Shown: positions 43,161 to 52,475 of the stretch, one piece after another
Position numbering within the stretch: the stretch's first letter is position 1
Layout: each line of letters begins with the position of its first letter
NCBI RefSeq assembly: GCF_049723905.1
Contig: NZ_JBJKFD010000001.1
Coordinates: forward strand, 186,001-250,000
Direction: 5' to 3'
Source: G963665185 sp049723905
Lineage (GTDB): Bacteria > Desulfobacterota > Desulfovibrionia > Desulfovibrionales > Desulfovibrionaceae
Length of the DNA: 64,000 nt
Program-made: the position numbers and the translations under genes
Notes under the pieces: model-generated
What the model saw: only the letters and a program-made list of their open reading frames with translations
Told to the model about the DNA's origin: nothing
Database searches by the model: none

Positions 43161-46100
43161 ATGAGTGCTAAATCACTTGATGAATTGAAAGGACTCGTTA
43201 CATCCATGGAGCGGGTCTTGTATCCTCCCCGGCCGAATGACTGGGGACGGATGACCACGTGCATCAAACACCTGGTCCGGCTGTATCATTCCTTCGAGTC
43301 CAAGTCCTCTGAGCAGCGACGGATGTATGGCCGCTTTGCCAGACATCTACGTGTTGCTGCATCCGCTACAATCGATCTCAAATTCCTCACCCTGAGTTTC
43401 AAGGCCATGCTCAATATTGGCCGGGATGGCTGGCTTGCGGCGGCCGACGTTGTGTCGTCTTCCACCATTGGGGGCTCGGATCTGGTCGCACTTCTCCATG
43501 AGCTGCGTCCTTTGGAGCAGCTTTTTCTGGCGAATCAGTGGTTGTTGCGGGGCGACGAGTCCGATCCTTCACTGCGTCGTCTCATGTTGGATTTGGCTGC
43601 TTCGGGCAGTACCCAGGACCCGACAACATTGCTTTTGTTTTTTGCGGGACTGGGCCGGGAGCATATGCGTATTTTCTATCCGCTCAAGGCCTTGATTCTG
43701 GATTCCGGATTTGAAAAGTGGATGCAGGCGCAGGTCACCCTGCCGGACCATTCGGAAAAAACGGACAAAGCCTTGGCTTGGGCCTTGTGCGTGCTCGATG
43801 TACCCACTTTGACCTTGTCGTTTCTGTTGGCCCGTCTCGATGGAGAGCGGATTCCCGGAGAACATGTCTGGGAGCTTGCGGAAAGAAGGGGCGGGCGGGG
43901 ACACGACGGCTTGGCCAAAGCGGTCTGTCGGTATCTTGGCAAGGGGACCATCCGTGTGCGGGAGCGGGCGGCCGCCGTCTTGTGCCGTCTGGACTGGCCC
44001 AAGTCCGGTCTTGTTTTGGCTCGGCTTTTTCTCAAAACGCCCTCCATGCGCAAACACCTGGCTCCACGTCTTCTGACCTTGGGGGAGCGGGATTTCGGTT
44101 TTTTCATCAAGTCGATTGCCAAGGCAGATCAGGCGCCTCTTTGCAGGTATCTTTTTTCTCTTTCTTGCTCTTTGGCTCCCAAATTTGTTTTGTCGTGTTT
44201 GGATAGTGGCTACGCAGGCACTGCAGCCAAGGTGGAAGTCGAAAAGCTGAGCGGTGCGTTGCAGCGTCTTATCAAAGAAGATGATGAGCGTTTTGAATCG
44301 TATTTGTCCCAGGCCCGGGATCGCAATCTTCCTCCGCTCTCCGCCGTAAAGGAAACCGAACCGCAGAAGCAGTCTTTTTTACAGCGTATTCTGGGGAGCA
44401 GGGAGCAGGTCGTCCCGGATGTGATTTTAAAGGACAGAGGCCCGTTTCGGAATCTTGAAATTTCCGGGGTCTCTCTGGGGGGCAGGAAGCTGCGCCGCAG
44501 CCGGATGGAAAAGTGTATTGCGCGGGATTGCGTATTCAAGAATGTCGTTTTTGACGAAATGCGGGTTATATCTACCGATTTCACGAGATGCCGTATGCAG
44601 TCCGTGACGTTCGATTCCTGCCGCTTCGATTACGTCAATTTCGGAGGCGTCGATTTTAGCGGATGTCGGTTGGTGAATTGCCGTTTTTTTCGGTGCGATT
44701 TTACCGGGGCAGTCATTTCCGATTATGCCATCCAGGATTGTTCTTTTGAAGAATGCCTCATGGACGACACGGTATGGGAGAACGGCACTTCCAAATTGGT
44801 CGAAATTTCCGTCTCAACCATGCATGGGGCCATAGCGCGCAATGTCCGTCTGGAAGCCTGCCGGTTCAGCGAAACCTCCTTTACTTTCGGGGCCTGGCGA
44901 GACGTCGTTTCACTTGGTTGCGAGTATTTCGAATGCGATATGGCCGGGCTGAAATGCAGAGCTTGTGTCTTTCGCGGTGGAAGCGTTCGGGGTGGGCGGA
45001 TTGGCTGTCGTTTGGCCGGTTGTGAAAGTGATCTTCCCGACATGATGGGGGCCATGCTGGACGGTTTCCGGGAGCGGGCTGTGGGACTTGAAAACGCAGC
45101 CATGAGTGAAGACGGGGAGCAGGTCTTTGTCGACGAAACCATGTTCGACCAAGGCAATGAATCCCTGAAGTTTTCAGCTTCTCCCGAAGGCATGGCTTTG
45201 GCGCGTAACCTGCTTTATCTGTGGGCCAGACATTGGTCTTTCGGCCGTAACGAAAAAGCCATGCTGCACAATACGTTTCAGCGTTTGGAGTTCATGGCGG
45301 AGCGCTGCGAGCCCAAACAGCTTGAATTTCTGCGGCTTTTTCCACTTATGCTGTGTACGGATGTGGCACACGAACAGCTTGGCCTGGACGACAAGGCCCC
45401 TTGTCCCCTTATTTCCTCATATGTTCCATCGTTTCGTGAACTTGAATTGTGTCGCCAATATTTTGGTAAGACCCCCGACCATTTGTTCCACCAGACCCAT
45501 GGAAAAGTGTCAGCGATATACTCCATTGGCAGTCTTGGAACTTTGGCCCAGACCTTGGAATCGGATTTTGATTGCTGGGTTTGTCTGGAAGAGGGCGTGA
45601 GGCCTTCAAAACAGGAACGTGCCGCCCTTACGACAAAGCTCCGGGCCTTGGAATGCTACGCATGGGATACCTTTGGCCTGGAAACGCATTTCTTTCTGAT
45701 GACCTCGGACGAAGTTCGAAACAACCGTTTTGGGTTCAGCGACAAGGAAAGTTCGGGATCGGCCCAGGCGCTTTTGCTTAAAGATGAATTTTACAGAACA
45801 GCTTTGAAGTTTGCCGGAAAGTCGCTTGCCTGGTGGCTTATGCCCCCTGCTGCCCAGCCCGGAGAATATGAAGAGCGTGTTCTGGACAGCATGATCTATC
45901 CTGTAGTGGGGACGCCCCGGGTGGCCGATTTTGGAAGCCTGGAGCATATTCCCCCCGAAGAGTTTTTTGGTGCCTGCCTTTGGCAGATGGTCAAGGCTGT
46001 AAAAAGTCCTTTCAAGACCGTGATGAAGTTCGGGTTGCTCGAACGCTATGCCCGACGGTTGGATAAGAAGGTCCCCCTGCTCTGCGAACGCATACGTCAG

Positions 46101-47138
46101 GTTATTTTGTCCGGGCGCAATGGCTCCATGTTTAAGGATGCATACGCCGCCTTGTTTGCGGAGGTTTCCCGTTTTTACGTGTCCATGGGGCTTCCCAACG
46201 CGGAAAGGCTTGTGGCCGAGGCTTTTATGCAGCGTATCGGCGCAGCCGGGATGCAGCTTGTTTTGGGGCATGCATCTACGGAGATAGAGCAGGTTATTTT
46301 ACGGGACGTCTTCAAGCCCAGGGGCGGAGAGCCTGGGGAGCAGCAGATGCCCTCAGCCTGGAGCTTCCGTAAAAAACGACGCATTGGTGAAAGCGTTAAT
46401 CGCTTCATCCTTGAAACCTACAGTCGGATCTCCAGCGAAGGCGTTGCCGTGCAGGACCGGGAAGTTCGTATCACGGTGGAGGATTTGACGAGGTTGGGGC
46501 GGCAGATTCTTGCGGTCTATGCCCCTAAAAAGGGAAAAGTCGGATTGGTGCCGTTTTTAGGCGGAGACAATTCTTCTCTTTCCGAGCTGTTGCTGGAGGG
46601 AATAAAGGCACCGGGCAAGACCACCCGTTGGGCCGTGAGAGGCCGCAGCAGCCAGACGCGCAGTGGATATTTTGAGGAACTTTTTCATCATACCAATGTA
46701 TATGAAGTTCTGGCCTGGCTTGCCTGCAACGGCATCTATACACCGGGCATGCCGCTGCGGATGGAAAACACCGCTCCGCTGGGCATGGACGATGTTGTCG
46801 CCATTCTCAACGAGCTGTCTGAATTTGTACCGTTTTCCGGTATGATCGCATCAGATTTGGATGTATTTCTCAAGGAAGAGCAGGTCGCCAAGGTCTTTTG
46901 CAGCGTTAATTTGACCGTGCCAAGGGAATTGCGGGAAGCAGTGGATGTGGGGCTGATCTACATGACCTCATGGGGAGAACTGTATACCCATCGGGTAAAG
47001 GGGGGCGAGGCTGCCTCCATCGCTGCGGATCCCGACCAGTTTTTGAAAAAGAATCTGCCGCTGCCCTGTACACTGGCTACAGAGTACAGATGTTATTCTC
47101 CCCGCCGATCACAATGTCCAAGAGTCAAATTTATTTAA
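43161..47138 (+). CDS. cyaA: Class I adenylate cyclase with pentapeptide-like repeat domain (intact active-site motif)
   Basis: The 1325-residue product has three parts. Residues 1-~420 are helical and repeat-like. Residues ~425-620 are pentapeptide-like repeats (CVFKNVVFDEM, DFTRCRMQSVTFDSCRFDYVNFGG). Residues ~690-1040 resemble E. coli CyaA: YSIGSLGTLAQTLESDFDCW contains the nucleotidyltransferase motif G790-S791 ... D802-F-D804, and LLLKDEFYRTALKFAGKSLAWW and EEFFGACLWQMVKAVKSPFK are clear class I signatures. A conserved C-terminal ~280 residues is shared with the paralogue at 48097-51981. The predicted reaction is ATP to cAMP. The start at 43161 has a weak ribosome site. Confidence 0.9.
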   Translation: MSAKSLDELKGLVTSMERVLYPPRPNDWGRMTTCIKHLVRLYHSFESKSSEQRRMYGRFARHLRVAASATIDLKFLTLSFKAMLNIGRDGWLAAADVVSSSTIGGSDLVALLHELRPLEQLFLANQWLLRGDESDPSLRRLMLDLAASGSTQDPTTLLLFFAGLGREHMRIFYPLKALILDSGFEKWMQAQVTLPDHSEKTDKALAWALCVLDVPTLTLSFLLARLDGERIPGEHVWELAERRGGRGHDGLAKAVCRYLGKGTIRVRERAAAVLCRLDWPKSGLVLARLFLKTPSMRKHLAPRLLTLGERDFGFFIKSIAKADQAPLCRYLFSLSCSLAPKFVLSCLDSGYAGTAAKVEVEKLSGALQRLIKEDDERFESYLSQARDRNLPPLSAVKETEPQKQSFLQRILGSREQVVPDVILKDRGPFRNLEISGVSLGGRKLRRSRMEKCIARDCVFKNVVFDEMRVISTDFTRCRMQSVTFDSCRFDYVNFGGVDFSGCRLVNCRFFRCDFTGAVISDYAIQDCSFEECLMDDTVWENGTSKLVEISVSTMHGAIARNVRLEACRFSETSFTFGAWRDVVSLGCEYFECDMAGLKCRACVFRGGSVRGGRIGCRLAGCESDLPDMMGAMLDGFRERAVGLENAAMSEDGEQVFVDETMFDQGNESLKFSASPEGMALARNLLYLWARHWSFGRNEKAMLHNTFQRLEFMAERCEPKQLEFLRLFPLMLCTDVAHEQLGLDDKAPCPLISSYVPSFRELELCRQYFGKTPDHLFHQTHGKVSAIYSIGSLGTLAQTLESDFDCWVCLEEGVRPSKQERAALTTKLRALECYAWDTFGLETHFFLMTSDEVRNNRFGFSDKESSGSAQALLLKDEFYRTALKFAGKSLAWWLMPPAAQPGEYEERVLDSMIYPVVGTPRVADFGSLEHIPPEEFFGACLWQMVKAVKSPFKTVMKFGLLERYARRLDKKVPLLCERIRQVILSGRNGSMFKDAYAALFAEVSRFYVSMGLPNAERLVAEAFMQRIGAAGMQLVLGHASTEIEQVILRDVFKPRGGEPGEQQMPSAWSFRKKRRIGESVNRFILETYSRISSEGVAVQDREVRITVEDLTRLGRQILAVYAPKKGKVGLVPFLGGDNSSLSELLLEGIKAPGKTTRWAVRGRSSQTRSGYFEELFHHTNVYEVLAWLACNGIYTPGMPLRMENTAPLGMDDVVAILNELSEFVPFSGMIASDLDVFLKEEQVAKVFCSVNLTVPRELREAVDVGLIYMTSWGELYTHRVKGGEAASIAADPDQFLKKNLPLPCTLATEYRCYSPRRSQCPRVKFI

Positions 47139-47177
47139 AAAAAAATCTCCAGCCAATATGGTGTGGAGATTTTTTTT
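47138..47177. terminator. Strong bidirectional terminator between convergent genes
   Basis: Eight A plus TCTCCA pair with TGGAGA plus eight T around a 12-base loop, a 14-bp stem. It overlaps the stop of the cyclase gene and lies 51 bases past the MBL gene stop, so it serves both strands. Confidence 0.92.
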
Positions 47178-47228
47178 GGGGGCAGCCGTTGTGGCGGACT
47201 GCAGGAATGTGTCGGGAATGCAGAGGTA

Positions 47229-48011
47229 TTACCTGGGCAGGAGCGTTTTTCGGTCCGCAAAGTCAAAAACCTGTCCTTTTTCCACAAAACCTCGGAAGCC
47301 TGCGGCGCGCGCATCGGGAAGTTCGCCGGGGTTGTAGTGGTACAGCCACATCTTGTCCCGCACGGCGTCAGGAAGGTTGCACAAATCCTCGAAACTGGGA
47401 TGAACACCTGTGGTGAGCGGCAGTGTCTCGGCATCGTGAAAAATGATGTCCGCGGCTTCGTAAAACATGGAAAACTGTTTGGGAGCGTATTGGATATCGC
47501 TGCTGAAAAAGACATTGACCCCTTGGACATTGAACAGGAGGCCGAAGCAGGGCGCATAATGGTACCCGTTTATAACGTGTATGGTCTGCACCAGCTGGAA
47601 TTTGACCCCGTTCCAAAGGAAAAAACCATTGTTCGGCACACTGTGGACTTTGAAATAGGAGTGCAGGTCAGGAGTTTCTCCCTCCAGTGATCCCATTCCG
47701 CCCTGCAGCACATTGAACCACAGTTTTTCCTTGAGATTTTCGTTGATATAGAGGTCGGGACGTGATGTTTCGGGGTCGAACAGGCACGAGAAACCAAGCC
47801 ATTCCATGCCTCCGACATGATCCGAATGCAGGTGGGAAATGTATACCGCGTCGATGTCGCGATAAAAAAGCCCTTTTTCATGCAGAGCGTGGCGAACGTC
47901 CGAACCGCAGTCTATCAGAAGCCTTTCTCCTCCGGCTTCAAACAGCAGGTTCGATTGATAATTTCCGCCGCAGGTGAAAGCCGAGCCGCTTCCTAGAAAG
48001 GTTAATTTCAT
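47229..48011 (-). CDS. MBL-fold metallohydrolase, candidate cyclic-nucleotide phosphodiesterase
   Basis: The 260-residue product has the metallo-beta-lactamase fold: start KLTFLGSGSAFTCGGNYQSNLL, LLIDCGSD, and the zinc motif SHLHSDH (H60-L-H62-S-D64-H65). Later metal-ligand regions include SSDIQYAPKQF and IIFHDAET. RNase Z, phosphodiesterases and other hydrolases share this fold, so the substrate is open. Its place 85 bases downstream of the cyclase-like pseudoenzyme and next to the intact cyclase suggests cAMP hydrolysis, which is inference. The start at 48011 follows GGGGAGA; an upstream in-frame ATG is rejected. Confidence 0.85.
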   Translation of the reverse strand: MKLTFLGSGSAFTCGGNYQSNLLFEAGGERLLIDCGSDVRHALHEKGLFYRDIDAVYISHLHSDHVGGMEWLGFSCLFDPETSRPDLYINENLKEKLWFNVLQGGMGSLEGETPDLHSYFKVHSVPNNGFFLWNGVKFQLVQTIHVINGYHYAPCFGLLFNVQGVNVFFSSDIQYAPKQFSMFYEAADIIFHDAETLPLTTGVHPSFEDLCNLPDAVRDKMWLYHYNPGELPDARAAGFRGFVEKGQVFDFADRKTLLPR

Positions 48012-48096
48012 GACTGTCTCCCCAGGGCATTGCCGGGACGTTGGTGGCTGGCGATATATCCGGAGGCTCTGTTGCCGCAATGAAGCATCATGGGCA

Positions 48097-51000
48097 TCAG
48101 CTGCTTGGGAACTTTGGAATGTCCGGCCTGGGACAACGGGATTTCCCCGGAATGAAGTAGCCCAGTTCGATATCTTTCGAACAGGGCTGTGCTGTTATTT
48201 TTTTTAGATATTGCAGTGGGTTGTCTTTGATTGTCTGGTCGTAGACCTGGGAATGTGCACAAAACATCTCTCCCATGTTCGTGGAGTAGACTATGCCAGT
48301 CTCGAATACCCGGTTTATATCCCTGGCCGTGACCAGATTCATAATGAACAGGGCGCGGGTGATCTCCTGTTTATCTGGTAGGGTGACGAAATTCATATCG
48401 AAGGTTTTCCGTTTTGGAAAGAACTCTTGCAGAGCTGCAGCCAATTCGCGAACGTTTCTCGGGGATATCGGATTCATGCTATGGTCCGCATCCATGGTAA
48501 TTTTGGGCGTATAAAAGCCGTTGGCCAGCAGCCATGCGAAAAGTGCATGGAGATTGTCATCACGCCGTACATCCACCATGTCTTCGCGTCTGTCCAATCC
48601 GGATGTCAGGTTTCCTTTGGCTACCCAAATTGTGGGACGTCCCGGTGCCTTTTCGGCATAAAGTCCGACCTCGCTGAACAAGCTGCTCATGGGGCGGACC
48701 AGAGCCAGACGTTCAATTTTGCGTTTGCCGGGCCGGAAGCTCGATGCCAGTTTGCGTCCCAGACGCTCCAGTTCCGGTGATTCCTGCGGGGTAAGTCCGA
48801 AGCGTCCCCAAAACGAGTTACGTACCGTTTCAAAAGCGCTCACCATGAAAAGGCTTATTTGCTTGCCCAGTTCGGCCAAAAATTCAAAGTCGTGCGTTGC
48901 TTTTTTGCAGAGAACGGCAGGTTTGATCGGGCAGCACTCAAGTATCTTGCGGGAGTCGATCTGGCGCAACACAAGGGAAGGATGGGTAAGGGGACCGACC
49001 TCCTGGTCGCACTGTGTTTTCAGTATGAAGAGGATGTTGAGCAATTCCGAGAGTTCGGGCCTGCTCCCGTCCTCATATGGTTCTCTGGCATGTTCAAAAG
49101 CCATGGCAAAGGGGTCGGGCCGCAACTCTCCGGCAAAGACGGCTTTTTTGTACTTATCACATATATAGGATGGGGGCTGGTTGCGTTCCACGCATTGCAG
49201 CAGCCCAACCAATGCTCTGATGGCCTTGTACGGTCTGTCGAACGTCTTGATCGTCCTCCACAGGAGGGCCTTTACATAGCTTTCCGGGCTGAGTCTCGGT
49301 AAGGGGCCGAGGTCCAGGTAGTGGCTGGGCAGTTCGGGCCAGAGGGTATGGATTTCCTTGACGGCAGCCGCATAACGGTCGGACGGGGAATGGAAGGGCG
49401 TCATGCGCCACAGCATATCCCGTCCGTAAAGGCGGATGGAGGTTGCGTAGATATCGTCCTTGATCAGCGCCCCTTGGGCCGAGGGCACACTTTCATGCGC
49501 AGCAGTGCCAAAGGAGTTTTCCCGTGCCGACTCTTCGGAAACCAGGTGAAAGGTCAGATCCAACCCGAACTCGTCTTTGACCCAGCGGCCGATGAGGTCC
49601 AGTTTGTTTCGTAAGCCGTTCATCTGTGCCGATGTCAGGTCGCCATCCTGTTTTTCGGGCTTATGACAGCAGATCAGCAGATCGACCGAAGAGGTGCTGA
49701 GTTGGGCAAGGCTCCCAAAGGCTCCCACGGTAAATATCCCCGAGACCGCGATGGCATCGGCTGGAGGCGGATCGAGTGCGATGATATCGAAATGTTTTTG
49801 GTACATGTCCCATGTCGTGTAGTCGGGGGTGTACGCCGTCACCCGACAAAGGGGCATCTGTTCCGGAATCTGCAGCCGTTTTTCCAGAAGATCGTGTTCC
49901 AGGAGCAGAGGGATCATCTTGAGTGCCGAAGCGCGGGCATGTTCGAGAGTTTCCACACCCAGGGCGAGTCGGCGTCTGTCCTCTTTCGCAAACGCGGCGC
50001 GCCGGGCCAGCAGTTCCACTCGGTATTGCCAGTTGTCTATGAAAGCCCGGATGGCGGCGTTTCCACCTGGAGTGCCAGCCCATTCGGGGAGGGACTCCGG
50101 AGGGCACTCTTCGGAAAGACCGGTCAGAATGCTTTCGTGCATACTGATCATTACGGAGGGGGTGTCGGAAATAAAGCGGGCAAAGCGGCAACGCCGGAAA
50201 AGCGAGGCATTGTGTCGGCAGTCCGTACTTTCCGAGTCGCGCATTTCCCCACCTTCGAACAGGCATTGGGTAAATTCACATCCCCTGAACGTGGTCTGTG
50301 TCATCAGGGCGTGTGAAAAATCCGTGGATATGAACCGCATACATGCCAGATCCGCCTTATGCGCTCTGAACCCCCACAAGCTGCACTCAATAACACGGCT
50401 CATTGCCAAGTCTATCCCGGCCCAGACCGCATTGACCAAATCGCATGCCTGAAATGAAACGTCGCTCAGACGGCATTCGGACATGGTGGTTTCCGCCAGA
50501 CTGGAATTTTTGACATTCGTCCACTGGAACAGGCAGTTGACGAAAACAGCTCCTGTGAAGTCTGTCTTCTGCAGCTGACAGTTATGGAAAATGACGTTTT
50601 CAATAAGGCATCCGGAAAAGTCCACATCGTGCAGCGTCATATTTTCGAAGCTGACACCGTAAAGATGGGCGTTTTTCCAGTCGATCCATTTGAGACTCCG
50701 ATCTCGCAGGCTGATGTCGCTGATTCCCACTCCGGCAAGCGTCCCCTTCACCTCTCGTCGGGAAGCAAGGGAAAGTACGGTTTCGTGGTCTGCCATGAGG
50801 TATTTGATTCGTTCTTCAATGCCGGAACGTATGGTTCCGATGCGCTGAACAGTCGGGTCCTCGTCTGTTTCTTCCAAGGAACCGGGCGCGGACCAAGTAG
50901 GGCGCAGGGCATGTTCAAATTCCTGGGCAATTTTGGGATCGACCTGCTCCACCGGGGTGTATTGCCAGGGGAAAGCCGGGTCAACGACACATATTCGTTG

Positions 51001-51981
51001 AAACATGTCGCCCAGAATTTGGGACCGGATTTTTGGGGGGAGCAGCAAAAGACACCGGGTGGTGCGGTCCGGCGGAAGGCTTGGGAGTACTTGGGCGAGT
51101 TCTTTTCCGGTTTCCGGGATGTTGTGGCAAATGTATGCCGCCAGTTTTTCCGGGTTGGGGACATTGGCGTTCAGGATAAGACGCAGCAGGCGCGGGCGCA
51201 TGGATTCTGCCGCTCCGGGAAGCACCTGTACCAGACGTTTGACCTCGCTGTTGGGCAGCCGGCAGTCCATATTCTCCAATGTTCCGACAACGGTATCCTG
51301 CAGTATGCTTTCGTCACCATCGATGTATCCTGCAAGGAGCACCTGGATTTTTCGGTCCGGGATCATGCTGGCAACTTTTGCGGCCCGCAGGATGTCGGTT
51401 TCGTCCAGCGGGTGCTCCAGCAGGCCCAGAAGCCAGGGGAAAAAGTCATTACGACGCAGAAATTCTTCCGTACCAGGAGCCAGCGTCCGGTGCCCTTCGT
51501 TCAAGTCGGCCAGAAAAGACAGCGCCTGGTCGTGATCGTACCGGTTTTCCGACCTGTCCGACGCAAGCAGGTTCCTGGCCCAGGTGGATACGTGCGGGTC
51601 CGGGGAGTACCCGGCAAGGAGCAATTCGTTGAGAAGATGGAACTGGTCCTTGAGGGGCATGGTTGAAACCAGTTCCATAAGTACGTTGGCAGGGAGGACT
51701 TTCATTCCCAAAAAACGGACGAACAGAATACGACCGACTGTTCCGAGCTGAAGCCAGAACTTCAGGATTATCTTGACGAGTGCCGTAGAATGGCTGGAAA
51801 CGGCAATCTTGAGGAGCTGATAGGCAATACGGGAGGATTGCTCCGAGACGGTCTTCGGATCTGCCTGCGCAGAAAGCTCTTTGTAGGCTTCGTAAAATGA
51901 GGAGATATCGTCCCATCGCATGGGCGAGGGAGGATAAGGAGCCATACCCGCCAGAGCGGGATGGATGTCTTCAAGACGCAT
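48097..51981 (-). CDS. Class I adenylate cyclase-like protein with degenerate active site
   Basis: The 1294-residue protein is a paralogue of the cyclase at 43161-47138, with the same order of helical N-terminal part, pentapeptide-like repeats (residues ~430-610; DVDFSGCLIENVIFHNCQLQK, DFTGAVFVNCLFQ) and cyclase domain. The nucleotidyltransferase motif has decayed: GS is G753-A754 and DxD is S765-V-D767. EFYRTA has become DDIYATS, and GACLWQ has become KALLWR. It is therefore probably catalytically weak or inactive. The C-terminal end is conserved (CPRPDIPKFPSS against CPRVKFI). The start follows AGGAGA; the MBL gene is downstream. Confidence 0.88.
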   Translation of the reverse strand: MRLEDIHPALAGMAPYPPSPMRWDDISSFYEAYKELSAQADPKTVSEQSSRIAYQLLKIAVSSHSTALVKIILKFWLQLGTVGRILFVRFLGMKVLPANVLMELVSTMPLKDQFHLLNELLLAGYSPDPHVSTWARNLLASDRSENRYDHDQALSFLADLNEGHRTLAPGTEEFLRRNDFFPWLLGLLEHPLDETDILRAAKVASMIPDRKIQVLLAGYIDGDESILQDTVVGTLENMDCRLPNSEVKRLVQVLPGAAESMRPRLLRLILNANVPNPEKLAAYICHNIPETGKELAQVLPSLPPDRTTRCLLLLPPKIRSQILGDMFQRICVVDPAFPWQYTPVEQVDPKIAQEFEHALRPTWSAPGSLEETDEDPTVQRIGTIRSGIEERIKYLMADHETVLSLASRREVKGTLAGVGISDISLRDRSLKWIDWKNAHLYGVSFENMTLHDVDFSGCLIENVIFHNCQLQKTDFTGAVFVNCLFQWTNVKNSSLAETTMSECRLSDVSFQACDLVNAVWAGIDLAMSRVIECSLWGFRAHKADLACMRFISTDFSHALMTQTTFRGCEFTQCLFEGGEMRDSESTDCRHNASLFRRCRFARFISDTPSVMISMHESILTGLSEECPPESLPEWAGTPGGNAAIRAFIDNWQYRVELLARRAAFAKEDRRRLALGVETLEHARASALKMIPLLLEHDLLEKRLQIPEQMPLCRVTAYTPDYTTWDMYQKHFDIIALDPPPADAIAVSGIFTVGAFGSLAQLSTSSVDLLICCHKPEKQDGDLTSAQMNGLRNKLDLIGRWVKDEFGLDLTFHLVSEESARENSFGTAAHESVPSAQGALIKDDIYATSIRLYGRDMLWRMTPFHSPSDRYAAAVKEIHTLWPELPSHYLDLGPLPRLSPESYVKALLWRTIKTFDRPYKAIRALVGLLQCVERNQPPSYICDKYKKAVFAGELRPDPFAMAFEHAREPYEDGSRPELSELLNILFILKTQCDQEVGPLTHPSLVLRQIDSRKILECCPIKPAVLCKKATHDFEFLAELGKQISLFMVSAFETVRNSFWGRFGLTPQESPELERLGRKLASSFRPGKRKIERLALVRPMSSLFSEVGLYAEKAPGRPTIWVAKGNLTSGLDRREDMVDVRRDDNLHALFAWLLANGFYTPKITMDADHSMNPISPRNVRELAAALQEFFPKRKTFDMNFVTLPDKQEITRALFIMNLVTARDINRVFETGIVYSTNMGEMFCAHSQVYDQTIKDNPLQYLKKITAQPCSKDIELGYFIPGKSRCPRPDIPKFPSS

Positions 51982-52475
51982 GCATTCTCCTGTCCCGGAC
52001 GGTACACAGACTTTCAGGGAGATAAAATTTGTCTGCTTTCATTATTTGAAATAATAGCCGTAAATTCCTGGCTTGCACAGAGGGAACCATATATGAAATG
52101 AGTAATCAGGTCATCTTTTGCCTCTGAACGTTTCTGAATGAATCTTCTGTATTTCTCATTATGTAACATATCGTGAAGCCGAAAGAATATACCTGAAAAT
52201 GTAGCGGTATGGCTGAGGAAGAGTTGTAAAAAGCCCCTTTGATGCGCATCAGAGGCAGAGAGTTTGTTGATTTTTTGAAAAAAAAGGCGGAGGTATTTAC
52301 GTGAGCAAAGGAAAGAAAAGAAGGGAGGCGTTCCAGTCTTGAGTTCCTAGCACCTGTTCTCACAAAGTTTGTCGTTCCATTAGGCAAATATGATAGAAAT
52401 AATTGCCCACGGAAGACAATCTGCGTATTCGATACACAGCACGCCCCTTATTTTCGATCCATGCAGGAGGAGGCT
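51982..52475. other. Divergent intergenic region between cyclase-like gene and cheV
   Basis: This 494-base AT-rich stretch should hold both promoters. I found no coding frame I would support. A near-palindrome at 52237-52254 is the only clear element. Confidence 0.5.
52237..52254. promoter_or_regulatory. CRP/FNR-type palindrome
   Basis: CTTTGATGCGCATCAGAG is an 18-base near-perfect palindrome. It contains TTGAT-N4-ATCAG, one base from the FNR consensus TTGAT-N4-ATCAA, and TTTGA-N6-TCAGA, two bases from the CRP consensus TGTGA-N6-TCACA. It lies midway between the starts of the cyclase-like gene and cheV. Confidence 0.45.

Noticed and set aside
52106..52387. Minus-strand 93-codon frame upstream of cheV
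   Set aside because: AT-rich, no ribosome site and no family resemblance; it covers the palindromic site and probable promoters.
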